This document shows, piece after piece, positions 63,958 to 64,000 of a DNA stretch of 64,000 nucleotides. The stretch is from NCBI RefSeq assembly GCF_000243335.1, contig NZ_JH597773.1:3680115-3744114 (forward strand), in the 5' to 3' direction. The notes below the pieces were generated by a model that was not told the origin of the DNA, searched no databases, and worked only from the letters and a program-made list of their open reading frames with translations. The stretch comes from Leptonema illini DSM 21528. GTDB taxonomy: Bacteria > Spirochaetota > Leptospiria > Leptospirales > Leptonemataceae. How positions within the stretch are numbered: position 1 is the first letter of the stretch; each line of letters begins with the position of its first letter. A program made the position numbers and the translations under genes.

Positions 63958-64000
63958 AGATTGTTCTGATTTTTTCGCAGCATCGCAGCAAAGAGGTTTA

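Noticed and set aside
63759..64000. Short open frames on both strands at the window end
   Set aside because: They consist of repeat units (GGAGG, GCAGAG and similar) and give low-complexity peptides with no ribosome sites.

Overview
The window is a gene-dense stretch of bacterial chromosome, moderately GC rich, with about 60 genes and no gap longer than about 260 bases. The lineage is inferred from gene content only. Many short secreted lipoproteins with relaxed lipoboxes (endings such as LLAYC, FSVGC, LSFSC), a FecR-domain lipoprotein, orphan HATPase and GGDEF signalling proteins, and AmgK/MurU wall salvage beside TPR proteins suggest a spirochaete of the Leptospirales, perhaps Leptonema- or Turneriella-like. 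This is not proven. No tRNA, rRNA, CRISPR array, prophage or complete insertion sequence was seen.

Layout. (1) 1-6480 is a Calvin-Benson-Bassham module: phosphoribulokinase, then on the other strand CbbY phosphatase and a LysR regulator (CbbR type), then divergently form II RuBisCO and transketolase, ending at a clear terminator. (2) 6500-10035 holds hemJ, a YhbP-like flavin protein, a NYN nuclease-like protein and three small lipoproteins. (3) 10050-14750 carries an mrfA/mrfB-like excision repair pair with an RNA uracil methyltransferase. (4) 14870-21640 holds a DUF4160/DUF2442 pair, a minus-strand operon from glmS through a GlmU-like acetyltransferase, xseB, a lipoprotein and a methyltransferase, and ilvC. 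(5) 21800-26760 is an accessory-looking patch: a cytochrome c protein, a decayed BrnT/BrnA module, a TPR protein, a second DUF4160/DUF2442 pair, a lipoprotein and a VanZ-like protein. (6) 26796-33470 has a metal-site-less iron-alcohol-dehydrogenase homologue, an RsmG-SpoU fusion, a TetR regulator, a FecR lipoprotein and a CapA-like protein. (7) 33476-38190 is an operon of aspartate aminotransferase, AmgK-like kinase, MurU-like uridylyltransferase and a TPR protein, followed by trmL. (8) 38280-45950 has a papain-fold lipoprotein without its catalytic pair, the pntAA-pntAB-pntB transhydrogenase operon, signalling proteins and a glycosyltransferase. (9) 46046-51690 holds argG, membrane and secreted proteins, a Gdx-type SMR transporter and a LOG-family protein. 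(10) 51688-63160 is largely housekeeping: an acyltransferase, efp with a divergent lysine-2,3-aminomutase homologue, ispD, thpR, an RR-PAS-GGDEF protein, ribF, ilvA, bacterioferritin, an L-2-hydroxyglutarate oxidase-like protein and a cation efflux protein. (11) 63200-64000 is a GxxExxY gene set among imperfect inverted repeats.

The most notable points are the compact CBB cluster in a probable spirochaete, several enzyme folds that have lost their catalytic or metal/heme residues (Fe-ADH homologue, papain-like lipoprotein, EAL domain, bacterioferritin Met52, a cytochrome c with Cys in place of the axial Met), the RsmG-SpoU fusion, a glycosyltransferase that appears to start at CTG within a CTGA overlap, and the repeat-flanked GxxExxY locus. 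Functions are assigned from recognisable motifs and family resemblance; no database search was run.
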